Shown one piece after another: positions 1 through 9,430 of a stretch of 64,000 nucleotides of DNA (position 1 is its first letter; each line of letters opens with the position of its first letter). The notes under the pieces are model-generated. The model ran no database searches. It saw nothing but the letters and a program-made list of their open reading frames with translations, and was not told the DNA's origin. Where the stretch lies: the NCBI GenBank assembly GCA_018136815.1, contig CM030934.1:6433698-6497697 (forward strand). Direction: 5' to 3'. Made by a program: the position numbers and the translations under genes. This DNA is from Isochrysis galbana (taxonomy: Eukaryota; Haptophyta; Isochrysidales; Isochrysidaceae).

Positions 1-1014
1 AAGTGCTTGAGGAGTCCAGCATTTGCATCTTGCATGGCGCTCATGGCAATGAGTGTGTAGGGTGGGGAGGTATAATCAGGTTCATAGATTTTTGTGCCTT
101 GGATTATAATGCGGTCAAGTGTGTCGTGGCTTGGCGTGTTGGTGCATGGCTAGTGGCAGTAGCGGCACTAATATTCAGTTGTTTTAGTATTTAAATCGTT
201 CCGGTTTAACAGTTTATCAACTACTACTACCTACTACTCTCTACTCTATCCCTATCGCCATCTACAGTCTTTATTAGCGTAGAATACTCTATGGGCCGAC
301 ATTCGACATCGACAATCGACGAACGGCAAACAGGCCTAACGGTTACCGAAACCTCATAAACACTGAAGGTTGGTACCGCTACTGCCACTAGCCTGGCACC
401 AACACGACGTAAACCGCAGCGCACTTGCCCGTATAGTTGGAATGCCTTGAATCTGGAATCATGATCGTGAATTACAATTACATGTTCTACAACCCCCGTG
501 GCCCGTGCTTGGCGGTGGCGGCTCTCAACAAACATCAAATATGGCCCTTCAAACCTCCCCCTCACACGAACTCGCCCCCCCTTTCCCCCCCCCGTTTCCT
601 ACAAGTACAATGGGGGTGAAACGCCAGTAGCATTGGGCGGAAATACCGGCGGGGGCGACGCCCTTGTGAACGTTCCGGTAGGAAGTAGGCAAGCGTGGTT
701 GACCGCCCACAGCTTCGCGTCAGACCGTAAATTTCAGCATGGTTTGTAGATACCTGCCGTTGCCATGCGCCCCCAGTCTTGCTTGGTAGCCGGCGTATGG
801 GCGCTCACCCAGGTCGCGTGGCAGTCACCATCCGCCAAGCACCAAGCGGGTGTGCGATATTGGCGGATGAGCGAATGATATAATGCAAGGGATAGCCAGA
901 GTTTCCATGAAGTAGGGCAAGGTGAGATGTGGTATGCTCTAACGCTTCTTTCATCTGCCCACACAATACGTGTGATTCCACCTCAGCGCCTCTAGCAACT
1001 ATTGGTCAACCCGT
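1..1014. other. gene-free stretch with an inverted repeat
   Basis: No open frame here shows a recognisable domain or convincing coding composition. The only structure I see is an imperfect inverted repeat, listed separately. The stretch lies 3' of the minus-strand methyltransferase gene and presumably holds its 3' UTR and terminator, which I cannot delimit. Confidence 0.5.
129..409. repeat. imperfect inverted repeat, about 50-bp arms
   Basis: The arm at about 129-183 is the reverse complement of about 359-409, with the shared core CTACTGCCACTAGCC in the right arm, and the spacer is about 175 bp. Outside the core the arms match at most but not all positions. This could be the remains of a foldback element or MITE. 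Confidence 0.5.
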
Positions 1015-2175
1015 TCAGGTAATGGAGGCCCCATGCTTCGTGGCCTCAACAAAAAGGATCTCTCCCTCCGAAAGCTTGGTGGAAGGGGTGTACCTCTCAT
1101 GCGCTCGCGTGATTGGCTTGGTAGTACTGCGTTGCGGCGCCTTGACGTCCATCTCTATAGGACGTTGCCAAACAGACTTGTTTGTCTTTGCGCAATGGTA
1201 GAACGTGCGTCCGTTCCGAGCAGTATGCATAGTCCACATACTATTAGCGTCCGGCTGGGCCTCATCCATCTGCGTGCAAACCACGCTCTCAACCCAACAC
1301 GTAGTGACCCGAACGATCCGGACTGTGAAACCATACTCAAGGAGAGAGGCTAGGAATAGCCTCGTGTTCCCATAGCTTCTGACCGGCAGCATTATGCACG
1401 CGAGAGCTCCCGTCGTTTTGGCGCGGGCCGCTAATACCGCTGGAAGCTGCCGAGCATGTGAACTTGAGTATATGACGTCACTGGCAAGTAGTAGACTGAA
1501 CTGCTCTTCCTCAGGGAGCCCAGGCGTCTCTAGCAGGCCGTCTGATGCCGCCACCTCGATTTGTTGCTTCTCCTTCACGCTTTGCTCAGTCGAGAAAATC
1601 TCGCCTTCTTCCGGCGCCATCACGTCATCCCAATCCAGCAGTGCCACTTGCACATCTTTGGCGCGCAAGCTCGTTGCATTGTGAGCGTCCCCAGCCGTCA
1701 CCGTGCCTGCTGTGTCGATCGATTCAGATTCTCTACTGGCACCTTCCACTACCATGAACAACTGAGCACTCTGACGAACAGTGGCAAGCAGCCGTGGCAA
1801 GCAGTCCGTGATTCGGACGCGGCATGCTCCCAGTGCAGCAGCAGTAAGCCCAGGAAGCCCTAGCCCTGATCCGAGCTCAATGACACTGGCCCGATGCATG
1901 TCTAGTTCCTGATAGTTAGCCGCCAGCCAGCAAGCGAGTAGCAGAGCGCAGGGCCATACTCGCCATCCGGTCCCACCGGCAACGTACTCGCACTCAGCAA
2001 CAAACACCTCGATTGGGCTGCTCTGCCTCGAGGTGCGGAAGCGGTAGGTGCACTGCCTAAGCGCCCGAACTTTGGCATTGCACGGATAGAAGAATCGGCC
2101 TGGAGTGCGACTGCATCGTAGCAAGAATGCGGCCGTCGCCGGCGCATCGATGACCCTCGGAGCGGACGATGCCAT
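1015..2175 (-). CDS. METTL21/Methyltransf_16-like protein methyltransferase with C-terminal WW domain
   Basis: Predicted S-adenosylmethionine-dependent protein (lysine) methyltransferase of 386 residues in one exon, ending in TGA. Visible features in order are a Trp-rich entry segment (GTGWRVWP), motif I VIELGSGLGLPG for SAM binding, a later acidic DWDD, the family-typical ASDVIY strand, and near the C-terminus a WW domain whose two tryptophans lie 22 residues apart (WTMHTARNGRTFYH...VW). WW domains bind proline-rich ligands, so it may recruit a substrate. The frame stays open to 2244, but those extra codons lie in the LTR of the adjoining copia element, so I start at the ATG at 2175. The element is inserted only 51 bp upstream and on the same strand. 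Either the native promoter was displaced, or the true first exon lies beyond the element. The target protein is unknown. Confidence 0.8.
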   Translation of the reverse strand: MASSAPRVIDAPATAAFLLRCSRTPGRFFYPCNAKVRALRQCTYRFRTSRQSSPIEVFVAECEYVAGGTGWRVWPCALLLACWLAANYQELDMHRASVIELGSGLGLPGLTAAALGACRVRITDCLPRLLATVRQSAQLFMVVEGASRESESIDTAGTVTAGDAHNATSLRAKDVQVALLDWDDVMAPEEGEIFSTEQSVKEKQQIEVAASDGLLETPGLPEEEQFSLLLASDVIYSSSHARQLPAVLAARAKTTGALACIMLPVRSYGNTRLFLASLLEYGFTVRIVRVTTCWVESVVCTQMDEAQPDANSMWTMHTARNGRTFYHCAKTNKSVWQRPIEMDVKAPQRSTTKPITRAHERYTPSTKLSEGEILFVEATKHGASIT

Positions 2176-2226
2176 GCGATCATGCGACGGCGGCGCTGCC
2201 GACCTCGACAATCGAATTAGGGAGGA

Positions 2227-2412
2227 TGTTTGGCCCCAACCCATGGGGACCCAGTGATTGATAGCAATATCGTGTAGACCAAGGGGAACATCATTGAGCT
2301 AGCGCGCTCACACAACGACGACGGTGACGACGGTACGTTCCCCTCCCTTCACTCGGAGTAGATCTGACACGTATACTACAAAATGCCCTCGCTCAGAGGT
2401 CAGAGTCAAACA
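2227..2412 (-). repeat. copia 3' LTR
   Basis: TG...CA repeat identical to 7786-7971 by eye. It lies immediately upstream of the methyltransferase gene on the same strand, so transcription starting in it would run into that gene. Confidence 0.95.
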
Positions 2413-2422
2413 CTCCCCCACA
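2413..2422 (-). other. polypurine tract of the copia element
   Basis: On the element strand the sequence GTGGGGGAG directly precedes the 3' LTR. This is the usual place and composition for plus-strand DNA priming. The same GTGGGGGAG precedes the LTR of the related fragment at 43748. Confidence 0.8.
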
Positions 2423-2429
2423 GCGTGAC

Positions 2430-5400
2430 TTAACGCTGGTTAGGACAGATCTTTTCATTTAGCAGGGAACAACGATGACGAAGAAATGTAGTTTTGTCGA
2501 GACATTTGGTGAATATGTCAGCGGTCATCTGGGAAGTCGAGATCCATTTCGGGGCTGAAATATGATGTAGAAATTGCTCTCGAGCGTAAAGCAACCAGCG
2601 AACATAATGACGGGTGCGAGCGGTGACCCCTGGGTTTTTGATTGAATCGCGCGTGGCCGAGTTATCAGTGAATATGTGGATCGGGAGTTGCTGTGGATGT
2701 CCTAGAAACTCGAATAGGTGCAATGAGAATTGCAAGTTCCGAGCAGCTAAGGCATAAACAGCTGTTTCGGCTTCGGCCGATGATTGGGCGACTAACTTGA
2801 GTTTCTTGGACTGAAATGAGATTGAGGCCCCCCCATACTTGAGTACGTATCCGGCAAACGGCTTCGGGAGAGAGCCCCAGGATGAGTCAGCATAAACTTC
2901 AAGTGACGAATTCGAGCCATCGTAAGTTATTCCAAGCCATTTTGAGTATTGGAGGTAACTAACGATACCAAGAGCCGAGTCATAGTTCTGAGGCGAAGGA
3001 TCCTGCATGAATTGACATAGGAAGGAAACGTAGAAGGCGATGTCAGGTCGAGTGATGGTGACCCATAGCAAAGAGCCCATAAGTTGGAGATAAGATTTGG
3101 ATCGCATTCGAGATCTATCCATGTCACACTTGGCACCGGTTAGCTTATGAAATTCGTCTATCTTCGAAGAACAGATCGGGGTAGCAAATAGTTTGCTAGT
3201 TCGCTCACTCAGGAAGGCGTTAGCAATCTCTTCGATATACTTGGTCTGACGGAGCGTCATGTGACGGTTGGCACGGTCTCGGATAATCTCGAAGCCCAAG
3301 AAACGTGATGGTTCTCCAACAATGCTTACATTGAATCGCTTGGAATATTGGGCGATGAATGAGTCAACCAACTCCTTCCGGCCTGTCGGGAACCTCACTA
3401 GCATGTTGTCCACATAGAGAGCAAGGTAAATTGTAGAGCCATCCTCGTACGATCGTTTAAAGAAATTCGGTTCGACAGCGGATTGCTCAAAGCCGATTTT
3501 GGTGAGTGTGGCTGTGTTGGTGATCATGTATTGATAACCAGCTTGTTTGGTTCCTTCTAGTGGCGCGAGGAGGAGACATGCTGCGTAGTTGGGATCTTCA
3601 AATCCAGTGGGCTGAACTATGTAGAGTGGATTCCCATCCATATCGGCGGATGAGAAAGCTTTCACTGTGTCGATTTCCAAGAGATCATCATCTGCTTCAT
3701 TTGTCAGTGCTAGGAAGATCCTGGAGCTTTCGTGTCGTAGAGTGCCGCAAAAGGTTTCTGTAAAGTCAACTCCTGGTACTTGGCTGTAGCCACAGGCCAC
3801 CCATCTAGCCTTGAACCTCTCCACTGACCCGTCCGAGTTGTACTTGACTTTGAACACCCATTTTCCCTTCATTGGCTTTCTCCCAGCTGGAATTTCATCG
3901 GCTTTCACAAGTTTCCAGGCTTTGTTGGTCTCATACTTGCCCTTCACATCTTCCTGCATCGCTTCTCTCCACTTCTCGCCGTACACAGGGTCGCTGATGG
4001 CCTCTCTGAAGGTGCGAGGCTCTGGAATGGGGCCAGCAGGTGTTGCTGCCATGAGGGCTTGGGAGATGTTGGGTGCCACAGGTGTGGTGGACTCCCCCAC
4101 GACCGAGGCGGTCGCACGCGTAGAAGACACCGCAGGAGGCGGCACTACCGGCGGAGCCGGCACCGGCGGCGGCGGGACGCGCTCATGCTGCGTGAGGCGG
4201 CGAACGGGGGTGGGGAGGGAGGCAGCATCGGAGGCGCGACGGACAAGGCTGCCTGAGGCCGCAGACGCAGACGGTGTCGGGCGGGAGATTCCCGCGAAAG
4301 ACGTGAAAGAAGATTCGTCGAAACTAACGTCAACAGCCGTGGTGATTCGACGTAAGGAGGGCACGAATACGAAGTACCCTCGGCGGCGAGGGTCCCACCC
4401 CAGGTGGACTGCCGGACAGCGACGGGAGGCCAGTTTGTCACTGGGCTCACCAACATGTACCCAACAATCGCATAACATGACGCGGAAACGTGAAAGAGGC
4501 GCAGGGGGGCGGCGCGGATCAGCCTTTTGCCATGGAACTTCTGGTGGCGAGAACGAGAACGAAGGCAAAGAATTATGGATTGCAGCAGCTTGCGACATAA
4601 GAAACGGCCAGAGGGTGGAGAAAAAGGTGTCACAGCCAGCATGTGCGAGCATGACTCTCATGCTGCGGAGAAGTACGCCCCATGCTCTTTCAGCGACACC
4701 ATTTGTTTGCGGCGCGTCTGCAATAGAAAATGAGCGGCGGATGCCTAGCTGCGAGCAAAATGCATCAATGGCAGACGCCGTGAATTCTGTGCCATTATCT
4801 GTGTGCCATTGGTCAACCACGCCGGGAATGGATGTTTTTGTGAGGAGATAGGAGTGATCTCCGACAAATGTTTGGGCTGCAATCAACACATCGGCGGAAG
4901 ATTTTGATTTCAAGAAGTAGACCGATGCGAAACGGGAGAACATGTCGACGAAGATTATCGCAAACCGCAGACCGGATGGTGATGGGGGGAAAGGACCACA
5001 AGTGTCGGACACAATTCTTTCTCCAAAGTGGGCATAAGTCCGAGAACGAGGCGTTGCTGTTTTGTGGGGCGACCGACGTTGATTGGCGGCGCACGCTGTG
5101 CAAGCTAGTTTGTGTGCCGAGGCGTGCGCGTCTTTCTTTCCTCTAGATAGCATCGCGGAGCGTATGCGGTGGACATTGAAGTGGCCTAACCTCGCATGCC
5201 ACAAAGACGGAGTCGCATCATCCGTTCCATTTTCTTCCAAGCTAGTCGCAGCTAGCGCTGTATCGAAGTTGAGAACATAATGATGGCCCGAGGCCGCCAT
5301 GTGAGCAACCTCCCCTCCAGGTAGCTGTAGGTAGCACTCTTTGTTGAGAAAGGTCGAGATGTTATCATTCTCGTATCCGGCCCTACAACTGAAGAGTCTA

Positions 5401-7853
5401 GCCGCTAGGCTAGGGACAACTCTCACACCAGTGAGACGGACCGGTACTCGTCGTTGCGCATATGTATTCTCGCCTAATTTTAGGCGCGCATCAACAACAA
5501 TTGTCATGTCTCCAATCTTGGAGACAGGTACTCGGCGGCCATCACCGATGACGATGAAGGTTTGAGGGTCGTCATCGGTTACTCGATCCAGCTCAAGCTC
5601 GTTGGAGATACAGTGTTTAGTAGCACCACAATCGATGATGAAATCCAATTTCTTAGGTGTAGGCGAATGAGAGAAAAGAGCCGTGTGAGTGTCGGATACG
5701 CGGAGCTGTTCGTGACCCCGACGAAAGATAACAATGAAGAATGAGACAAATGTGGTCCAAATGTGATATAGATTGCTCCACAGGCATGGGCGTGAGGCAT
5801 CTTCAAGCTCAGACGGAGGGTTGAATGGCGGGCTTGTAGGGATAGCGGAAAAAGCAGTGTCATCAACGATGTCACTCCACTCTTCTCCAGCGGTGAAGTT
5901 GGCGGTCTCAGCGTGTGTATTCCCTCCGCCTTCGCAACGCGGCGATTTGTCGGTGGTAGAAGCTGCGTTCGCATCGTCGGATAATACGTATGCAGATGAG
6001 TTTTTCCCTCTTCCTCCTTTGCCGAAAGCGGAACTTTTGCCTTTTCCTCGGTTTCCTTTGGTGCGTGAGCCGGCATGAGACTGCAAAGCAGCTATCCAGT
6101 CATGTATAGTGACGGAGTGATCTGCGGGGGTTGGACAGATGTTGGCCTGATGCCCAGATCCCTGACAGCGATAGCACCTAGCCGATTTCAGTGCTTGGGA
6201 TGCACTTAGCAGCGCTCGTTGTGGTTGTGGTTGGTTGTTAGGCGGAGCCGTCGTCGATTTCGCTAGAAGCGCGGAATCGTTTGCGTAGGATGCATCTGGG
6301 CGGGCCCCACCACCTGTTGCACGCCTACCACTTTCCTTGGGAATGGTGATGGCGCCTTGGTTGAATTTGATCCTCCATAATGGTTGTAGGTCTGCTTTCA
6401 GCTTCAAGATATCTCGCTGATTGTTGGTCCAAAATTTGCGTTTCGACGGGGCAGCGGCAATTTCCTCTTGGCAAGTGTGCGCTAGGGATTCTGAAATGTC
6501 TGGTGTGATGCATGAGAGTACCTTAATTACAAGTTGGTCTTTTGATTTTTGTCGATTCGAAGGGCGTTTGGCGTTCAAACTATGGAGGTGGGTGATCAAG
6601 TTGGAGATTGAATGCTCGTTGATGCCCACTGTCAAAAGTGAAACATTGTCCCATTGAGAATCATGTTCCATAAGGGTCAGATCATCTACCTCTTGATGGC
6701 ATTGATCATGTAAGAGTTGATACGCTTTGGCTCCGTCGTGCGGGGCTTGTGATGTCAACATTTCCCGAAGATCGGAATTAGAGATGTGCTCCATGAGATA
6801 TGAGAAGAGTATACGCTTTCTCTTGGTGTGGTCCATTAGCTGTTGCCTAGCTCCGGCCCTCACTGTTCCATCAGCGTTGTAGAACTGATACATAGGGACC
6901 CCTCCGAAGACAGACCGATCAGTATCTGGATTTTGTTCCAGGTATCCACCAATATCCAGACCTAACATGCAAGTGGTTAGGTCGGAGTCTCCAATGTAGT
7001 CTCTTGAGAAAGCATTGCCAAAGTCTCGGCAGAATATCTCGAAGGGGCGGCCCGGAGTGCCGTCGAACGGTCGGCAGCGATACTTGCGCGAGTCGAAGTC
7101 TTCAAGGGTGTCTTCCCCCATCATGAAGACATATTCAAGCTTTTGATCTTGTGGTTGAGCTTGTTGGATGTGATGGATTGTGGCCATTGGGATCGATGAG
7201 GAAGCGGGAGGGTGATTAGCATCGAGCTCGCCTCGACGGTGTTTCAGGGACGGCGCCACAGGGCGGCGGAAGGACTTGAGGTTGAAGGATTGTTCAGATG
7301 TCCTTGTGGTGGGCATGCTCAAAACTTTTGGAAAGTTCACCAAAAAGAAACCAAGCTTGCGATGACGGTGAGATTCGATCCATGCACCTTCAGCGGTGAG
7401 CGAGCGGTGCGGACGCACGTACCACTGTGCCGCAGGCAGGCGAGTATTTCGGGAACGGCAGATGTGGCATTTGTATAACAGAGTTTGTTGAGTCCCAACA
7501 CCGTGTACCAGAGAATGTTTTGGGATGGCTTTGAAGTCTGATTTTTCCGAGAATTCGACGCGGCTGCCGCGCATCGGATGTGACAGTGCTTGTTGGCCTT
7601 GCTGCGAAGCATAAGGCCCGATGTCCGCTCCCTTGAGCGGAGTCAGTGGTTGGAACAACTCAATTGTCTTGAAGAGTTGTTCGGTTTCTGTCTTTGGTCC
7701 AACCTTGTGTTGGGTGTAGACATCTTGGGAGCGTGCGCTCAGTCGCGTGCGAGAGAGGTGTGAACCCCTCTCGGCGGGGGTACCATGTTTGGCCCCAACC
7801 CATGGGGACCCAGTGATTGATAGCAATATCGTGTAGACCAAGGGGAACATCAT
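2430..7853 (-). CDS. copia Gag-Pol polyprotein
   Basis: About 1,807 residues from the first ATG at 7853, which lies inside the 5' LTR; the functional start may be a later Met. In order I see gag with a CX2CX4HX4C knuckle (CYRCQGSGHQANIC); a hydrophobic stretch of about 20 residues near residue 700; an aspartic protease (DCGAT); an integrase with HX4H...CX2C zinc residues and an intact DDE triad (SDTCGP, HTDNGTEF, NGVAERAW); a copia reverse transcriptase; and RNase H (YADSSW, SSAEAETA, FTDN). The RT box that normally reads YVDD reads YVDN here, so one catalytic aspartate is missing. That would disable polymerisation unless supplied in trans, although every other part looks intact. One continuous frame implies a single polyprotein. 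Confidence 0.95.
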   Translation of the reverse strand: MMFPLVYTILLSITGSPWVGAKHGTPAERGSHLSRTRLSARSQDVYTQHKVGPKTETEQLFKTIELFQPLTPLKGADIGPYASQQGQQALSHPMRGSRVEFSEKSDFKAIPKHSLVHGVGTQQTLLYKCHICRSRNTRLPAAQWYVRPHRSLTAEGAWIESHRHRKLGFFLVNFPKVLSMPTTRTSEQSFNLKSFRRPVAPSLKHRRGELDANHPPASSSIPMATIHHIQQAQPQDQKLEYVFMMGEDTLEDFDSRKYRCRPFDGTPGRPFEIFCRDFGNAFSRDYIGDSDLTTCMLGLDIGGYLEQNPDTDRSVFGGVPMYQFYNADGTVRAGARQQLMDHTKRKRILFSYLMEHISNSDLREMLTSQAPHDGAKAYQLLHDQCHQEVDDLTLMEHDSQWDNVSLLTVGINEHSISNLITHLHSLNAKRPSNRQKSKDQLVIKVLSCITPDISESLAHTCQEEIAAAPSKRKFWTNNQRDILKLKADLQPLWRIKFNQGAITIPKESGRRATGGGARPDASYANDSALLAKSTTAPPNNQPQPQRALLSASQALKSARCYRCQGSGHQANICPTPADHSVTIHDWIAALQSHAGSRTKGNRGKGKSSAFGKGGRGKNSSAYVLSDDANAASTTDKSPRCEGGGNTHAETANFTAGEEWSDIVDDTAFSAIPTSPPFNPPSELEDASRPCLWSNLYHIWTTFVSFFIVIFRRGHEQLRVSDTHTALFSHSPTPKKLDFIIDCGATKHCISNELELDRVTDDDPQTFIVIGDGRRVPVSKIGDMTIVVDARLKLGENTYAQRRVPVRLTGVRVVPSLAARLFSCRAGYENDNISTFLNKECYLQLPGGEVAHMAASGHHYVLNFDTALAATSLEENGTDDATPSLWHARLGHFNVHRIRSAMLSRGKKDAHASAHKLACTACAANQRRSPHKTATPRSRTYAHFGERIVSDTCGPFPPSPSGLRFAIIFVDMFSRFASVYFLKSKSSADVLIAAQTFVGDHSYLLTKTSIPGVVDQWHTDNGTEFTASAIDAFCSQLGIRRSFSIADAPQTNGVAERAWGVLLRSMRVMLAHAGCDTFFSTLWPFLMSQAAAIHNSLPSFSFSPPEVPWQKADPRRPPAPLSRFRVMLCDCWVHVGEPSDKLASRRCPAVHLGWDPRRRGYFVFVPSLRRITTAVDVSFDESSFTSFAGISRPTPSASAASGSLVRRASDAASLPTPVRRLTQHERVPPPPVPAPPVVPPPAVSSTRATASVVGESTTPVAPNISQALMAATPAGPIPEPRTFREAISDPVYGEKWREAMQEDVKGKYETNKAWKLVKADEIPAGRKPMKGKWVFKVKYNSDGSVERFKARWVACGYSQVPGVDFTETFCGTLRHESSRIFLALTNEADDDLLEIDTVKAFSSADMDGNPLYIVQPTGFEDPNYAACLLLAPLEGTKQAGYQYMITNTATLTKIGFEQSAVEPNFFKRSYEDGSTIYLALYVDNMLVRFPTGRKELVDSFIAQYSKRFNVSIVGEPSRFLGFEIIRDRANRHMTLRQTKYIEEIANAFLSERTSKLFATPICSSKIDEFHKLTGAKCDMDRSRMRSKSYLQLMGSLLWVTITRPDIAFYVSFLCQFMQDPSPQNYDSALGIVSYLQYSKWLGITYDGSNSSLEVYADSSWGSLPKPFAGYVLKYGGASISFQSKKLKLVAQSSAEAETAVYALAARNLQFSLHLFEFLGHPQQLPIHIFTDNSATRDSIKNPGVTARTRHYVRWLLYAREQFLHHISAPKWISTSQMTADIFTKCLDKTTFLRHRCSLLNEKICPNQR
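7768..7785 (-). other. putative copia primer-binding site
   Basis: Immediately internal to the 5' LTR the element strand reads TGGTACCCCCGCCGAGAG, as expected for a site complementary to a tRNA 3' end (CCA). I cannot name the tRNA. The similarity to the 3' half of a tRNA may run slightly further, to about 7760. Confidence 0.6.
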
Positions 7854-7971
7854 TGAGCTAGCGCGCTCACACAACGACGACGGTGACGACGGTACGTTCC
7901 CCTCCCTTCACTCGGAGTAGATCTGACACGTATACTACAAAATGCCCTCGCTCAGAGGTCAGAGTCAAACA
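7786..7971 (-). repeat. copia 5' LTR
   Basis: The 186-bp partner of 2227-2412, followed by the right-hand GAGGA target duplication. The upstream part of the polyprotein frame opens inside it. Confidence 0.95.
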
Positions 7972-8004
7972 GAGGACTCCTGTAGGGAGTACTAGTACTG
8001 TTTG

Positions 8005-8330
8005 ATCCATGTCGTATTCCATACGCTGACAGACTTTTACTTTAACCTGTGGGTTATTTTTAGGCCTCAAGGTCTCGTCGATTGGTATACCGCCTCTTCT
8101 CTTACTTTCTCTCGATGTCATCAACGTTCCGTGACTGTCTTTTGTCTTCTCTCCGTGTCTCGGTCATAGCTCCCCAGCGAGGTCTGTCCTCGTTGTGCCG
8201 ACCCTTCCGTCGCATGTCTGCGCGTTGCTGAATTGCCCTGGTGCCGACGCTTGGCCGTCCGTCCAGGTGTGGTTAGTTTTCGCCCTGTTTGGCTTAGTGT
8301 GTGTGGTTCTGTGGCCTCTAACTTTTTGGG
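8005..8330 (+). repeat. dispersed LTR-like repeat, copy 1
   Basis: This stretch matches 50533-50845 over about 310 bp, with shared blocks such as TGTCGTATTCCATACG, CTCCCCAGCGAGGTC and CGTCCGTCCAGGTGTGG. Both copies start TGTCGTATTCC, close to the TGTTGTATTCC start of the gypsy LTR here, and copy 2 runs straight into gypsy-like leader sequence. I infer that it is the LTR of a related chromovirus. Confidence 0.6.
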
Positions 8331-8488
8331 GTTGGCGTTGTAGTCCCTCGTGTCTACCTCGGTCCTAAGAAGCTCTCATTCTGATTCTCTCTCGACCCCT
8401 AGCTCGCTAGCTAGCCTCGTCCCTACTCTCGGACGCCACGCGTCACCATCCTTCGGCCTTCCGTCCACCTCGTCGCTCACAGCACTCG

Positions 8489-9430
8489 ATGACAGACACT
8501 GTCAGACCCGACTCCTACTATGACCTTTCAGACATCTTCCCGCAAGCAACAATCAACGAACATTCTACGGCCGCGTCAGCTGCCGGCTCGGTCGAACGGC
8601 CCTCTGCCTACGAGCCTGTATTCATCGCGTGTTCGACAAGCACAAATTCTGCCTTGGCGCCTACGACCGCGCCCTCTCACAACCCCGCTCCCCCTCTGTC
8701 CATGGGAGCAGCGGGAACCTCTTGTGTCCCACAAGGGATCCACTTCGTCGGATCCGGCGGCTCCCCTGAGCCTCCACAAGACCCCTCGAACACGGCGGCG
8801 CCATCCGCCGCCCCATCAGACGAGTCGCCGCTCGCAGATTCATTCAGCGAGCGAGCCGAGTTCACCTTCCTCGGGACCTCGGGCTACCCAAAGCTCGACC
8901 CCCATGCCCACCCGCTCGAAGACAGTGCGTGGGAACACGTGAGCGAGGCTCCCTCCGCCGCTGACCTCTTGGCCGGTCGCCTCGCCTACATGCAGTCCGC
9001 GATCGAAGCTCAACAACTTCGAGACGAGAAGCGCGAGGAATGCTGCTACTGCAGGCATCCTCCACTCTCCACGGCGGCCCGCACCTCCTTCACGCTCTCA
9101 TCGCAGAGAGGGCACATCCAGTGCTCTTCCTCCATCATCTTTCCGCCTAGCCCGACCTGCCGCCTCACCAACACCACGTGCAGCGGTTCGTTCGGGCGGC
9201 TCTGCTCCTGCGGCGCCGGGGAGACAGCCGGGGCTTTCCGGAGGCTCGCCACAAGCCTCAAGCTCAAGACTCATGCATTGCCCAGACCGCCAGGGTCATA
9301 CCTCATGCCCCACCCACATCACCCTCCTCACGGCCCGGGTGAGGCACCCCCCCTTTACCGCCGCCCTCCGCGCTGGCAAGGCAAGGGGCAAGGGGTGCGA
9401 CATTCGCACAGGAGGAGGAAAACACCCTAA
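8489..9430 (+). CDS. hypothetical protein, possible gag remnant
   Basis: A 313-residue open frame from ATG to TAA, rich in Pro, Ser and Ala, with a short charged helix near residues 155-185 (AADLLAGRLAYMQSAIEAQQL). I recognise no domain. It starts about 160 bp downstream of an LTR-like repeat, the place a retroelement gag would occupy. The second half has Cys and Arg clusters that look less coding-like, and no pol follows. It is probably a broken gag gene, but an independent small gene is possible. Confidence 0.35.
   Translation: MTDTVRPDSYYDLSDIFPQATINEHSTAASAAGSVERPSAYEPVFIACSTSTNSALAPTTAPSHNPAPPLSMGAAGTSCVPQGIHFVGSGGSPEPPQDPSNTAAPSAAPSDESPLADSFSERAEFTFLGTSGYPKLDPHAHPLEDSAWEHVSEAPSAADLLAGRLAYMQSAIEAQQLRDEKREECCYCRHPPLSTAARTSFTLSSQRGHIQCSSSIIFPPSPTCRLTNTTCSGSFGRLCSCGAGETAGAFRRLATSLKLKTHALPRPPGSYLMPHPHHPPHGPGEAPPLYRRPPRWQGKGQGVRHSHRRRKTP

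Larger units (their letters stand above)
2227..7971 (-). mobile_element. complete Ty1/copia LTR retrotransposon, 5745 bp
   Basis: The two LTRs of 186 bp (2227-2412 and 7786-7971) start with TG, end with CA and look identical. The element is flanked by the 5-bp duplication GAGGA at 2222-2226 and 7972-7976. The single long minus-strand ORF has copia order: gag, protease, integrase, reverse transcriptase, RNase H. A purine tract (GTGGGGGAG on the element strand) abuts the 3' LTR, and a tRNA-complementary-looking site abuts the 5' LTR. LTR identity and the intact duplication point to a recent insertion. A second, diverged copy survives only as a 3' end at 43378-43919. Confidence 0.95.

Noticed and set aside
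2176..2244. N-terminal extension of the methyltransferase (MGWGQTSS...)
   Set aside because: The first codons are copia LTR sequence and in other LTR copies are not part of such a gene; the ATG at 2175 is the first native start.
3811..4851. 346-codon plus-strand ORF inside the copia element
   Set aside because: Antisense shadow of the integrase-RT linker region.
7755..7785. A tRNA gene ending in CCA next to the copia LTR
   Set aside because: Only a 3'-half-like stretch is present; position and orientation fit a primer-binding site.
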